DNA from: an uncultured Clostridia bacterium | Lineage (GTDB): Bacteria > Bacillota > Clostridia > Christensenellales > UBA1242 | DNA: 64,000 nucleotides | NCBI GenBank assembly: GCA_934757825.1 | Contig: CAKVLP010000001.1 | Coordinates: 1-64,000, forward strand | Reading direction: 5' to 3' | Shown: positions 7,005 to 15,703 of the stretch, piece after piece | Position numbering within the stretch: position 1 is the stretch's first letter | Layout of the letters: each line of letters opens with the position of its first letter | The notes under the pieces: generated by a model | The model's database searches: none | The model's input: only the letters and a program-made list of their open reading frames with translations | What the model was told of the DNA's origin: nothing | Translations under genes and position numbers: made by a program

Positions 7005-9206
7005 TTAATCCTTAATATTATCAAGGTAGAACTTTTCAAGTCCGCCCTCTTGCTCTTCAACCTCTTTTACCGAGCGAGTGCATAGAATATTGCCCTTTTT
7101 AATAATGGCAATCTTATCGCAAATCTTTTCCACAACGTCGATGATGTGACTACTGAAAAACACTATATTGCCCTCTTTGGCGTGTTGTTTCATACACTCC
7201 TTAACCTGGAAAATGCTCTGTGGGTCAAGGCCTGTAAGCGGTTCGTCCAAAATCCAAATTTTAGGATTGTGCACAAGCGCCGACATAATGGTGATTTTCT
7301 GTTTCATTCCGTGACTATATGTTTTAATTTGGTTGTCAAACGCGCCTTCAAGTTCGAATAGTTTTACATACTTATCAATTCGCGCTGTTCTATCCTCTTT
7401 GCTTACGTCATACAAGTCCGCAATGTAGTTTACATATTCTCTACCCGTAAGTTTTTCGTACAATGCGTAGTGGTCGGGCACAAATCCGATTTGTTGTTTT
7501 GCCTTAACCGACTGCTTCTCAACGTCGTATCCACACACCAAGATTTGACCGCTTGTAATTGGCTGAATGCCAACAACACTCTTAATAATTGTACTCTTGC
7601 CCGCGCCGTTTGGTCCTAAGAATCCAAATACTTCGCCAGCGTGAACTTCTAGGTTTGCGTCCTTCACGGCAAACACGTCGCTCGACCCGTATCTCTTTGA
7701 AAAGTTTTTAAGTATCAATTTGTCCACATTTTTCTCGTCCATAGGTTCCTCCTCACTCCTTCCGCCTAAAATTTGTATCAATTCCATTTTCTGCTGAATT
7801 TCAAGTTTTTTCTTCAACTGCATATCCGCATACTGTCTCGACATCTCATAGCCCGCTTCGTAGATAAACCACATTCCGAGCGACGCCGCCACATACACCA
7901 GCCAGAACAAAAACTGGTAAAGTGGATACAGCACAAATTTTAATTCCCTCGATGCTGTGTGTATGCTAAACTGCCACTGTGCGTCTCTAAGGTGCTCTGC
8001 CCAGGTGCCAAGTTTTTCGGCGATGAAGTCGCTGTTTACAAAGAAGAAGTCAACTTCGCCGTAGTTTGAGAACCACGCGTTTATAAACAAAATCAAAACA
8101 AAGTAAACCGTAAATCCGACTGTCGAGTATATAAACTGTTTTAGTTTTGGTCTTTGGTACACGCCAAGCGCAACAACTAGTAGTGGGCCAAAGAACGCAA
8201 TCCAGTGGTTAACCCAAAACACAATTAGTCCCGGACTAAAAATGTTGTATGTATCACTGTAATTAGGAATTGCCATCGCCAAGAACGCGCCAAGCACGTT
8301 TATAAAATATGTGAAGTAAAACAACTTCTCTGTTTTGAACACAAGACAAATCACCAAAATATACATAGCAGTGTTGCAAAGATGAAGTGGCCAACTTGTG
8401 ATATTCATAAATGAATCGTATTTTCTGTAAAGCGAAAACACAATAAGCGCGCCAACCGCCAAATAAGTTAAAGAGAACTTAATAACCTCTTTACTTTTAT
8501 TGCGAAAAATGAAATATAACGCAATAGGAACAATGATTCCTACGTACATAAACAACCTGTGATATAGGCTGAACTTTTTTATTAACATATAACTTGGGAA
8601 ATATCCAAACAATGCTTTAAGCATATATGCCGGCATAACACAAATCATCATACCCGCAACACTTAAAACCATGTATATCAAATCTTTCCAAGATATTTTG
8701 TAAGGTGTCTGCAAAAAGATTGCCAATGAATAGCCTAGCACCACGACCAATTGAAGACTGATAAGAATCAATCTCACGCTTTCAAATGAAAAAGCAGAAG
8801 TGTAAATATTTGCGCCAAACAATGTAAGCGTCATCCCCCTAAACATAACTATGCAAAATAGCGTTGTAGGAAGTGTGACATATTTAATAATTTTGGAAAT
8901 AATTTCAACTTTAAAGAAAGAATGCAAGATCACAATCAACGCATTCATAAACATTAACCAAATTGCAATAAGTGAAAAAGCAGTCTCAACTTTACCAGGC
9001 AAAGCGCCGTCCACCAATTCAACAATGCTTTCTGCTGCTTCGTGTCCACCCATGTACCACACAACAAACAATGCAAGTGTTACATAAGAAAGGATTTTAA
9101 AAAAGCGATCCGAAAAATTGCATTTCTTAAAACACTTAAAAAACACAATCAATCCGATCGCCACTACCGACAAAATAATTAAGATAAGTAATTGAGCTGT
9201 AAACAT
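7005..9206 (-). CDS. YwaF-like membrane domain fused to ABC ATPase
   Basis: 733 residues. The first 480 or so form about twelve membrane spans, including a segment (WPLHLCNTAMYILVICLVFK) and a later NHWIAFFGPLL stretch that resemble the YwaF/TMEM164-type family. A charged, helical linker (QLKKKLEIQQKMELIQ) leads to a complete ABC ATPase domain from about 497: Walker A GPNGAGKST, signature YSHGMKQK, Walker B IWILDEP and an H-loop SSHI. The domain resembles drug or antimicrobial exporter ATPases. An ATG at 7742 starting the ATPase domain has AGGAGG seven bases upstream, so a free 245-residue ATPase may also be made. The partner permease follows 38 bp downstream. The fusion is unusual; the substrate is unknown. 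Confidence 0.72.
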   Translation of the reverse strand: MFTAQLLILIILSVVAIGLIVFFKCFKKCNFSDRFFKILSYVTLALFVVWYMGGHEAAESIVELVDGALPGKVETAFSLIAIWLMFMNALIVILHSFFKVEIISKIIKYVTLPTTLFCIVMFRGMTLTLFGANIYTSAFSFESVRLILISLQLVVVLGYSLAIFLQTPYKISWKDLIYMVLSVAGMMICVMPAYMLKALFGYFPSYMLIKKFSLYHRLFMYVGIIVPIALYFIFRNKSKEVIKFSLTYLAVGALIVFSLYRKYDSFMNITSWPLHLCNTAMYILVICLVFKTEKLFYFTYFINVLGAFLAMAIPNYSDTYNIFSPGLIVFWVNHWIAFFGPLLVVALGVYQRPKLKQFIYSTVGFTVYFVLILFINAWFSNYGEVDFFFVNSDFIAEKLGTWAEHLRDAQWQFSIHTASRELKFVLYPLYQFLFWLVYVAASLGMWFIYEAGYEMSRQYADMQLKKKLEIQQKMELIQILGGRSEEEPMDEKNVDKLILKNFSKRYGSSDVFAVKDANLEVHAGEVFGFLGPNGAGKSTIIKSVVGIQPITSGQILVCGYDVEKQSVKAKQQIGFVPDHYALYEKLTGREYVNYIADLYDVSKEDRTARIDKYVKLFELEGAFDNQIKTYSHGMKQKITIMSALVHNPKIWILDEPLTGLDPQSIFQVKECMKQHAKEGNIVFFSSHIIDVVEKICDKIAIIKKGNILCTRSVKEVEEQEGGLEKFYLDNIKD

Positions 9207-9263
9207 AATTCCACTCTCTTTTCATTTGCAAATCTAGACGCTCGCGCGCCTGTATTTAAATTT

Positions 9264-9292
9264 ATTATACACTATTATATAACAAATAACAA
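9264..9292 (-). promoter_or_regulatory. Promoter of the ABC transporter operon
   Basis: On the minus strand: TTGTTA (9292-9287), 17 bp, TATAAT (9269-9264), about 57 bp ahead of the ATG at 9206. Confidence 0.6.
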
Positions 9293-9711
9293 CATAAAAA
9301 AATTTGTTTTTTCGACATATTTTTTATTTAGTATCTACATAAAATTTTACCCTAAATTTTAAAAACGCGAGCATCATAATTTAAATAATATTCAATATTT
9401 AGTTTTTGAAAAACGAATTAAAAAATTTGCAAAAAATCACATAAAATTCAATTATTTTTACATCTCAAATTTTTACACAATATCATATATTATTGTCATA
9501 TTTTCACAACACATATTAAATATATTATGTGGTTTATGACAATAAGTCACTGCTTTTTGACAATATATATTTGTTTAATATATTTTAAAAGTTTTAAAAA
9601 AATATTTTTAGAAAATATATTATCATATAAAAACTACCCTTAACCTCCTAAAAAGTTCATAATAACCCTTGGTAAATTTCACACAGCTTAAAAAGAATTT
9701 TTCACTTAAAA
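9293..9711. other. Very AT-rich gene-free region with nested inverted repeat
   Basis: No open frame of note. Bases 9491-9544 form a nested inverted repeat: outer arms TATTGTCATA/TATGACAATA (10 bp, perfect), inner arms CACATA/TATGTG. TGACAATA recurs once more at about 9558. The stretch lies just outside the integrative element, next to the tRNA-Arg terminator. Confidence 0.5.
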
Positions 9712-9742
9712 AAACAAAAAACTCAACCCTTATAAGGTTGAG
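9712..9742 (-). terminator. Terminator of the ancestral tRNA-Arg gene
   Basis: Minus strand CTCAACC/GGTTGAG stem (9742-9736 and 9728-9722) followed by a T run. It sits 5 bp beyond the CCA end of the tRNA-Arg 3' half and marks the chromosomal side of the element's left end. Confidence 0.75.
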
Positions 9743-9746
9743 CCTA

Positions 9747-9791
9747 TGGTGTGAGTGGGCGGAGTCGAACCGCCGGCGTTTCGCTTAGGAG
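9747..9791 (-). pseudogene. 3' half of the split tRNA-Arg(CCT); left attachment site
   Basis: Minus strand: anticodon-loop bases CTCCTAAG, anticodon 3' arm GCGAA, T arm GGCGG-TTCGACT-CCGCC, acceptor CACTCAC, discriminator A and CCA. The matching 5' half is at 27799-27838: its anticodon 5' arm TTCGC pairs perfectly with GCGAA and its acceptor GTGGGTG pairs with CACTCAC (one G-U). The two halves are therefore one ancestral gene cut in the anticodon loop. Confidence 0.88.
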
Positions 9792-9926
9792 CAATGGAAA
9801 ATTATAAAATTAGCGTTTGTATAATCAAAAATCGAAATTCTTATCAAAATTTTAGCCAAAATTGTGCAGTATATTAACCAAAACGGCTAACTTTTGTATC
9901 TTTTACTCAAACCCTTTGAAATCTAC

Positions 9927-9973
9927 GGTGCACAAATGGTGCACTTTTGTGGGTATTTATAGTTTGGGTGCAT
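9927..9973. promoter_or_regulatory. Probable arm-type integrase sites, left end
   Basis: GGTGCAC at 9927-9933 and 9938-9944, exactly 11 bp apart, and GGTGCAT at 9967-9973. The same GGTGNAN pairs with 11-bp spacing occur at the right end (27532/27543 and 27697/27708), 56-57 bp from each core. Helical phasing and position suggest integrase or excisionase binding. Confidence 0.55.
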
Positions 9974-10017
9974 TTGCAACATTTTAACAACTATTAAAAA
10001 TTTCTTTAAAATTAAAT

Positions 10018-10074
10018 TGCTAATATATTAGCATTTTATTGACAATAATAAATAAAAGTGCTAAAATATGAGCA
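10018..10074 (+). promoter_or_regulatory. HipBA promoter with two operator-like palindromes
   Basis: TTGACA (10039-10044), 17 bp, TAAAAT (10062-10067). The perfect palindrome TGCTAATATATTAGCA lies at 10018-10033 and a 14/16 match TGCTAAAATATGAGCA at 10059-10074, over the -10 and start site, 41 bp apart. This is the layout expected for autorepression by the HipB-like protein. Confidence 0.65.
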
Positions 10075-10076
10075 GT

Positions 10077-10361
10077 ATGAAAAATAAATATGATTTAAAC
10101 AATTTTGTCCACACACTAACAGAACAAGGTGTTTTAAGTGGAATAGTAGAAAGAGTTAAAGAAAGACGAAAAGAACTAAAACTAACACAGCAAGAACTTT
10201 CACAAAGATCTGGTGTAAGTTATGCTTCTATTAGAAGATTCGAAAGTTCTGGAGAAATATCTTTTAACTCACTTTTGAAGATTGCAAGTGTATTAAATGC
10301 TCTTGCAGATTTTAATATGCTTTTTAGCAATGAGCTAGTTTCAGACTTAAAGGAGTATTAA
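10077..10361 (+). CDS. HipB-like XRE-family antitoxin/repressor
   Basis: A 94-residue DNA-binding protein. Residues 25-80 form a classic XRE/Cro-type helix-turn-helix (RRKELKLTQQELSQRSGVSY followed by a SIRRFESSGE recognition stretch). In HipBA modules such a protein neutralises the kinase and represses the operon. The start at 10077 is chosen over the ATG at 10068 because the latter abuts the -10 box; with transcription expected near 10074 the mRNA is leaderless or nearly so. It is followed one base later by the HipA-like gene. Confidence 0.82.
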   Translation: MKNKYDLNNFVHTLTEQGVLSGIVERVKERRKELKLTQQELSQRSGVSYASIRRFESSGEISFNSLLKIASVLNALADFNMLFSNELVSDLKEY

Positions 10362-10362
10362 G

Positions 10363-11469
10363 ATGAATATTGAAGAGGTAAAAAAATTAAATGTTAAGTA
10401 TAACGGAAAGATTGTTGGTTATCTTGCTGAATTAAAAAATGGAAGCATTGCTTTTCAATATGATAATGAATGGTTAAAAAACGGATTTTCAATCTCACCA
10501 ATATCATTGCCATTATCTAATGAAATTTATATTAGTGATAAACCAACATTTAATGGATTATATGGCGTGTTTTGGGATTCATTGCCTGATGGCTGGGGTG
10601 AACTTCTTGTTAGGCGTATGCTAAATAAGTATGGCATTAGCTTTGATAGACTCTCTCCACTTCAAAAATTATCTATAATAAACAGGAATGGTTTAGGCGC
10701 ATTAGAATATGAGCCAAATAGAACTATACTAGCAATAAGCGAAGATTATAGCTTAGATGAAATTGCAACTGAGGCTGAAAAAATACTAAACGATGATGCT
10801 GAAAATGTTGACCTAGATAGCATTTTTAACTTAGGTGGATCTAGCGGTGGTGCCAGACCCAAAGCACATATTACCTACAATGATGAAGAATGGATAGTAA
10901 AATTTCCTTGCCAAATAGATCCTAAAAATATTGGGGAAAAAGAATTTAATGCCAACCAACTTGCAAAGAAATGTGGGATAAATGTTAATGAGTTTAAATT
11001 ATTTGATTCTAAAATTTGCAGTGGCTTCTTTGGAGCAAAAAGATTTGATAGAATTGAAAACAAAAAAATTCATATGATATCATTATCTGCACTACTTGAG
11101 ACAACTCATAGATTGCCAAATCTGGATTATGGACATTTATTTCAAGTTATTTCAAAAATTAGTGTAAATAGAGAAAATGATATGTATGAGGCTTTTAGAC
11201 GTATGTGCTTCAATGTCTTCTATAAAAACAGAGACGATCATAGCAAAAATTTCTCATTCCTATATGATGAAAATCTTAAAGGATACAAATTGTCACCTGC
11301 ATACGATATAACATCCTTACCAAATAAGCCAGAACACGAAATGAGTGTAAACTTGAATGGTAAGCCAACCGAGAGTGATTTAATGCAAATTGCCCACGAT
11401 TTTGGGCTATCCAAAAAGAAATGTGAAGAAATAATCGCAATAATAAAAAATACTTTAAAAGGAGCATAA
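10363..11469 (+). CDS. HipA-family serine/threonine kinase toxin
   Basis: A 368-residue protein of the HipA fold, known to phosphorylate translation-related targets such as aminoacyl-tRNA synthetases. Visible features: the N-subdomain (SLPLSNEIY; GVFWDSLPDGWGELL), a Gly-rich loop GGSSGGARPK near residue 156, a conserved Lys in EEWIVKFP, catalytic-loop NRDDHSKN near 288-295 and the metal-binding SPAYDIT near 310. All key residues appear intact. It is one base after the HipB-like gene and two bases before a 62-residue gene, so all three are likely one operon. Its actual target is not known. Confidence 0.85.
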   Translation: MNIEEVKKLNVKYNGKIVGYLAELKNGSIAFQYDNEWLKNGFSISPISLPLSNEIYISDKPTFNGLYGVFWDSLPDGWGELLVRRMLNKYGISFDRLSPLQKLSIINRNGLGALEYEPNRTILAISEDYSLDEIATEAEKILNDDAENVDLDSIFNLGGSSGGARPKAHITYNDEEWIVKFPCQIDPKNIGEKEFNANQLAKKCGINVNEFKLFDSKICSGFFGAKRFDRIENKKIHMISLSALLETTHRLPNLDYGHLFQVISKISVNRENDMYEAFRRMCFNVFYKNRDDHSKNFSFLYDENLKGYKLSPAYDITSLPNKPEHEMSVNLNGKPTESDLMQIAHDFGLSKKKCEEIIAIIKNTLKGA

Positions 11470-11471
11470 TA

Positions 11472-11660
11472 ATGAAAAATTCAACAGAGTTAGAATGCGA
11501 ATATCAAGAATTTATTGCAAAATTTACAAAATCTGCAAAAGATTTTAACAACGATTTGTCAAGACTATCTCCAGAAAATAAACAAAGATTTGAAAAGGAG
11601 TTTAAAAACTTGGTAACATTAAATTTACCAAATTTAATCAATTTTATTAAGAATTCATAA
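11472..11660 (+). CDS. Small acidic-helical protein of unknown function
   Basis: 62 residues, predicted mostly helical and charged (ECEYQEFIAKFTKSAKD; SPENKQRFEKEFKNL). The ATG is two bases after the HipA-like stop, with AAAAGGAG upstream in the hipA end, so it is translationally coupled. It might modulate the HipBA pair, but nothing beyond position supports that. Its 3' end overlaps the opposite-strand gene ending at 11647 by 14 bases. Confidence 0.55.
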   Translation: MKNSTELECEYQEFIAKFTKSAKDFNNDLSRLSPENKQRFEKEFKNLVTLNLPNLINFIKNS

Positions 11661-11904
11661 ACAGCTTTTTACAAATATTATAAGTAATCTCCACAACATG
11701 GTCAATTTGTAGGTTTACAAGTTGACCTTTTTCTATGTCTAAATTAAAATATTCTATCCATTTTTCTCTTGAAAAATCTTTTACGAACTCATCTTCTAAT
11801 TCGCAAATTTTAGTTAATTGCAGTTGTTCTTCTGCACTGAGTTTTTCGTTTTCTAGTGTATCTTTTACTAGTTGCAAAACGTGGTTCAACTTTTTCACCT
11901 CCAT
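11647..11904 (-). CDS. Small helical protein, paralogue of the 12307 gene
   Basis: 85 residues, no recognised family. The C-terminal pattern (DLDIEK or NLDIEE, then ITYNICKKLF) is shared with the 77-residue protein at 12307-12540 (NLDIEENIIHTYNICKEVF), and both contain an LSAE(E/Q) motif, so they are diverged paralogues. The start region overlaps the end of the upstream gene by 95 bases in another frame; AAATGGAGGTG sits at the start, which supports translation. Confidence 0.55.
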   Translation of the reverse strand: MEVKKLNHVLQLVKDTLENEKLSAEEQLQLTKICELEDEFVKDFSREKWIEYFNLDIEKGQLVNLQIDHVVEITYNICKKLFMNS

Positions 11905-12211
11905 TTGAAATTATAGAAACATATTTAGCATAATCTTTGCCATCGCTGTAAACCAAAAGCATAATGTCACTATGTAAACAACAAAACATAATCACATGAA
12001 AACAACCTTTGTTATCAATATACATTGCGTGTTTATGTGCAACGATATTAGGGTTTTCTTCTAGCAAATGTTCCCTAAAATATATAAAATAATCTCTTGC
12101 CAAATATATGACTCTTTCAACTACATACTTAGCTACAAATCCTTCACTCCGATCAATTTTGTTCCTTGCTAATCTCGCATTAGTAATATCACAAACAAAT
12201 CTCGCTTTCAT
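11810..12211 (-). CDS. Unknown 133-residue protein
   Basis: Function unknown. The start at 12211 is chosen over upstream in-frame ATGs because GGAGGTAAAGGTGAT precedes it. The N-terminal 110 residues are mixed alpha/beta with a hydrophobic core (CFHVIMFCCLHSDIMLLVYSD is split across strand-like segments). The last 30 residues are very basic (SKRYTRKRKTQCRR) and are read over the start of the next gene in another frame, so the tail may not be conserved. Confidence 0.5.
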   Translation of the reverse strand: MKARFVCDITNARLARNKIDRSEGFVAKYVVERVIYLARDYFIYFREHLLEENPNIVAHKHAMYIDNKGCFHVIMFCCLHSDIMLLVYSDGKDYAKYVSIISNGGEKVEPRFATSKRYTRKRKTQCRRTTAIN

Positions 12212-12306
12212 TTTATCACCTTTACCTCCTAAAGAGTAATCAATGGTTTGCTTCATGGTGTCCACACCAATCAATGGATTGCCCGCAAGTCTCCTAAGGG
12301 TTAGAT

Positions 12307-12540
12307 CTATCTTAATTTAAAAACCTCTTTGCAAATATTGTAGGTATGAATGATATTTTCTTCTATATCTAGATTGTGAAGTTTGTATATACTTGACAAC
12401 AATTCATCAAATATATGCTTTTGTTCAGCTGATAATGTTTCAACGAAATCAGCCTTAATGTGTTGAATATCAATGGTTTGCCTAAAATATTCTTGCGAGT
12501 TTTTGAAACTCATATTGACAAGTTCAACAATTCTTTTCAT
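12307..12540 (-). CDS. Small helical protein, paralogue of the 11647 gene
   Basis: 77 residues, predicted all-helical. The ATG at 12540 follows CTGGAGGTGGATC, a strong ribosome binding site. The C-terminal half matches the 11647-11904 product. A likely minus-strand promoter (TTGCAA, 17 bp, TAAAAC) lies upstream, so the three minus-strand genes 12540-11647 probably form one operon. No function can be assigned. Confidence 0.6.
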   Translation of the reverse strand: MKRIVELVNMSFKNSQEYFRQTIDIQHIKADFVETLSAEQKHIFDELLSSIYKLHNLDIEENIIHTYNICKEVFKLR

Positions 12541-12617
12541 GATCCACCTCCAGGCGTTTGTGTTTTACCGTAAATATATTTCTTTTGCAAGTTATTTGGT
12601 CGAAAATATATGATTTT

Positions 12618-12715
12618 CTCCAGAAAGTTGTATAAAACTCAATTATCTGGAGCAAATAAGCATAAAAAATATATGTTTTTCTCCAGAAAATACAGTTTTA
12701 TTGCATTAACTGGAG
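12618..12715. repeat. Two tandem 35-bp inverted-repeat units
   Basis: CTCCAGA...TCTGGAG at 12618-12652 and CTCCAGAA...CTGGAG at 12681-12715. Both span 35 bp, start 63 bp apart and have similar AT-rich left flanks (AAATATATG then T run). They sit between divergent genes, upstream of the helicase-nuclease promoter. Probable operator pair for an unidentified regulator. Confidence 0.6.
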
Positions 12716-12779
12716 AGAATAATGAAAAATTATTCATAATTCATAAACAATTATTATTTAATTTATTTAATGTAAAATA

Positions 12780-12808
12780 ATGCAAATAGGTGTTTTATGT
12801 GCTACAAT
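12780..12808 (+). promoter_or_regulatory. Promoter of the helicase-nuclease gene
   Basis: Extended -10 TGCTACAAT (TACAAT at 12803-12808) with ATGCAA 17 bp upstream (12780-12785). It places the start of transcription after the in-frame ATG at 12790, favouring 12838. Confidence 0.5.
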
Positions 12809-12837
12809 ATAAACAAATAATACAAAAGGATACACAT

Positions 12838-15699
12838 ATGCAATTTGATTTTGGAAATGCAAATGAAGAGCAGAAAAAAGCAATTCAATGCACTGAAGGC
12901 CCGTCTTTGATCATTGCGGGCCCAGGAACAGGAAAAACTTTTACTCTTGTTAAAAGGGCTGTATATTTAATTGTTGAAAAGAAAGTTAAACCAGAAAATA
13001 TAATGATGGTAACTTTTACTGAAAAGGCAGCAAAAGAATTAATAACAAGAATTTCAAATGAATTACTTAATTACGGAATATCTTTGAACATAAATGAAAT
13101 GTATATTGGTACATTCCATTCTATTTGTTTAAGGCTAATAAAAGAAAACATAGAATTTACAACGTTAAAGAAAAATTTTAGAGTGCTTGATGATTTTGAG
13201 CAAAAATACTTTATATACCAAAATATTAATAAATTTAGAAGATTAGAAAATTACTACGATATATTTGGTAAAGAAAGTGGCCGTTGGTATGAAACCGAAA
13301 GGATTGTTAAGTTTTGCAATAATTTAAGTGAAGAACTTGTTGACTATAATATTCTTATAGAAAGCCCAGAAAAGAGTATGAAATTAGTCGGCCAAATTCT
13401 TGAAGAATATACTAATTTAATGACTGAAAATAATTATTTGGATTTTTCAAATATTCAGGTCGTTGCCTATAATTTACTAGAAAATAATTATGAAATTTTG
13501 AAAGAGATTCAAGAAAATATAAAATATGTAATGGTTGATGAATATCAAGATACGAACTTTATCCAAGAAAAGATAGTTTTAAAACTTACAGAGCCTACAC
13601 AGAATTTGTGTGTGGTTGGAGACGACGATCAAGGTTTGTATAGATTTAGAGGAGCAACAATTAGAAACATCCTCGAATTTCCATCGAAATTTAAAAACAT
13701 TAATCAATTTAATTTGGTGAAAAATTATAGATCTGAAAAAGAAATAGTTGATTTTTATAACAAATATATGCAACAAACTGAAAGCAAGCTGTTTGGCTTT
13801 AGCTGGGACAAATTTAGATTTGACAAACAAATTAGAGCATGCAAACCTAATTTATATATGGGCACAAGCGTTTCAAAAATAAAGCAAGATGACTTTGAAT
13901 TGTGGTGTGATAAAACTTTGACACTTATCAAAGATCTTTTGTCTACAAAGAAAATAACAAACCTAAATCAAATTGCATTCCTATTTAAATCAGTAAAACA
14001 TGATAGAGCTGTAAAACTGGCCGAATACCTAGAGAAAAATGGAATCCCAGTTTATTCTCCTAGATCTGATATGTATTTCCAAAGGTCAGAAATTAAAAGA
14101 ATTATTGGTTGTTTGATTATTTTATTCCCTAATTACTATAATGCTCTAGCCAAAGAAGAGTATAAAGATTTACTTAAATCAGAGTTACAAAATTATTATT
14201 TGAGTTGTGTAGAAGAATTTTATAGAGAACTTAATAATAAAGAAAATAATGATTTCAAGTCTTGGATAAAGTTTAGAGCAAAAGATCATCTTACTTTAAC
14301 AGATTTCAACTATGGTATCGTTGCATTATTCTATCAATTAATGCAATTCCCAATGTTTAGTAAAATAATTGATGTGGAAGTAACTGGTGTTAATGATACA
14401 AGAGCTGTCCGTAACCTATCTACATTTTCTGATATTTTAAATAAATTTGAATATTTCCACAATTTGTCAGTTTTAACTCAAAACAATATGGATTATGTGG
14501 TAACTTCACTTTTTAACAATTATTTAAGATTTTTAATTGCCGGCGGTATAGATGAATATGAAGATGAAAAAGAATATGCCCCTAGCAATTGTGTATCTTT
14601 CTTAACCATTCATCAATCTAAAGGCTTGGAGTTTCCTGTTGTAATTGTGGGTTCGCTATATTCTGTTCCTAGGGATAATAGTAATCCTATTATGGATGAA
14701 ATAGAAAAGGACTATTACTCTAGAAAACCATTTGAACCAAGTGAAGCTATTAAGTATTATGATTTCTGGAGATTATATTATACAGCATTTTCAAGAGCAC
14801 AAAACATGCTTGTTTTATCTGCATGTTCTTCTAGTAGATCAGAGCCAAGTAAATACTTTGCAGACGTGTTTAAGGAAATCTCTGAATACAACAAAGACTT
14901 TTTAAATAGTGATCAGAAATTTGATGCTGTTAAAGAAGCCAATCTCAAAGAAACCTATGCATTCACGTCAAATATTCTTGTATACAAAAATTGTCCTATG
15001 CAATATAAATTTTTAAAAGAATTTGATTTTACACCAGTTAGAGTTGGCTCTACTGTTTATGGTACTCTTGTCCACTCCACAATTGAAGATATACATAAAT
15101 TAGCATTAAACAACAAAACACAAGAGATCAATCCAGAAAACATAAAATCACTTTTAGATACAAATTATGTGCTTATATCACTTAAAGAAAAGACTTTCTT
15201 AGGCCAAGCACAGAGAGATAGCGCTTTGAAGCAAGTTATGGCCTATGTAGATAGACAGAATGGTGATTGGTCAAAAGTTAAGGATGCTGAGGTTGAAGTA
15301 AGTCTTGTTAAAGACAAGTATATTCTTAAGGGCAAAATTGACCTCGTTCAAGGTGCGGATAACACTCTTGAGATAGTTGACTTCAAGGCAGAAAAGAAAC
15401 CTGATATTTTTGCTGAAAAAGATAAGATAGAAACCTACAAACATCAATTGGAGGTATATGCACATATTATTGAAGGTCGCACTGGCCAAAAAGTTTCAAA
15501 AACTCATATTTACTACACAGGTGAAACTAGTGGCAATCCAATGATTTCTTTCAAGAGAAATGAGAAAGGCATTTCCGAGACAATTAAAAACTTTGATCGT
15601 GTTGTAGATAAAATACAGAAAAAAGAGTTTTCAGAAAGATCTTGCTCTCAAAAATTGTGCTCGAACTGTGACTTTAGATATTTTTGCAAAAAAATTTAG
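12838..15699 (+). CDS. UvrD-type helicase fused to RecB-like nuclease
   Basis: A 953-residue superfamily 1A helicase with a C-terminal PD-(D/E)xK nuclease. Helicase motifs: AGPGTGKT (27-34), TFTEKAAKEL, VDEYQDTN (about 233-240), VGDDDQGLYRFRGA, LTIHQSKGLEFPVVIVG and YTAFSRAQNMLVL. The last 240 residues carry GTLVHSTIE, the GKIDLVQG...LEIVDFKAEKK active site and a probable 4Fe-4S set: Cys in YKNCPMQY plus CxxCx5C at the C-terminus, as in AddB/Cas4-like nucleases. Expected to unwind and degrade DNA. The start at 12838 has AAAAGGAT upstream and follows the -10 box. In this island a defence role is likely but inferred. Confidence 0.85.
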   Translation: MQFDFGNANEEQKKAIQCTEGPSLIIAGPGTGKTFTLVKRAVYLIVEKKVKPENIMMVTFTEKAAKELITRISNELLNYGISLNINEMYIGTFHSICLRLIKENIEFTTLKKNFRVLDDFEQKYFIYQNINKFRRLENYYDIFGKESGRWYETERIVKFCNNLSEELVDYNILIESPEKSMKLVGQILEEYTNLMTENNYLDFSNIQVVAYNLLENNYEILKEIQENIKYVMVDEYQDTNFIQEKIVLKLTEPTQNLCVVGDDDQGLYRFRGATIRNILEFPSKFKNINQFNLVKNYRSEKEIVDFYNKYMQQTESKLFGFSWDKFRFDKQIRACKPNLYMGTSVSKIKQDDFELWCDKTLTLIKDLLSTKKITNLNQIAFLFKSVKHDRAVKLAEYLEKNGIPVYSPRSDMYFQRSEIKRIIGCLIILFPNYYNALAKEEYKDLLKSELQNYYLSCVEEFYRELNNKENNDFKSWIKFRAKDHLTLTDFNYGIVALFYQLMQFPMFSKIIDVEVTGVNDTRAVRNLSTFSDILNKFEYFHNLSVLTQNNMDYVVTSLFNNYLRFLIAGGIDEYEDEKEYAPSNCVSFLTIHQSKGLEFPVVIVGSLYSVPRDNSNPIMDEIEKDYYSRKPFEPSEAIKYYDFWRLYYTAFSRAQNMLVLSACSSSRSEPSKYFADVFKEISEYNKDFLNSDQKFDAVKEANLKETYAFTSNILVYKNCPMQYKFLKEFDFTPVRVGSTVYGTLVHSTIEDIHKLALNNKTQEINPENIKSLLDTNYVLISLKEKTFLGQAQRDSALKQVMAYVDRQNGDWSKVKDAEVEVSLVKDKYILKGKIDLVQGADNTLEIVDFKAEKKPDIFAEKDKIETYKHQLEVYAHIIEGRTGQKVSKTHIYYTGETSGNPMISFKRNEKGISETIKNFDRVVDKIQKKEFSERSCSQKLCSNCDFRYFCKKI

Positions 15700-15703
15700 G
15701 AAA

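Noticed and set aside
12790..12837. Upstream start for the helicase-nuclease
   Set aside because: The ATG at 12790 lies before the -10 box and has no ribosome binding site; 12838 fits better.
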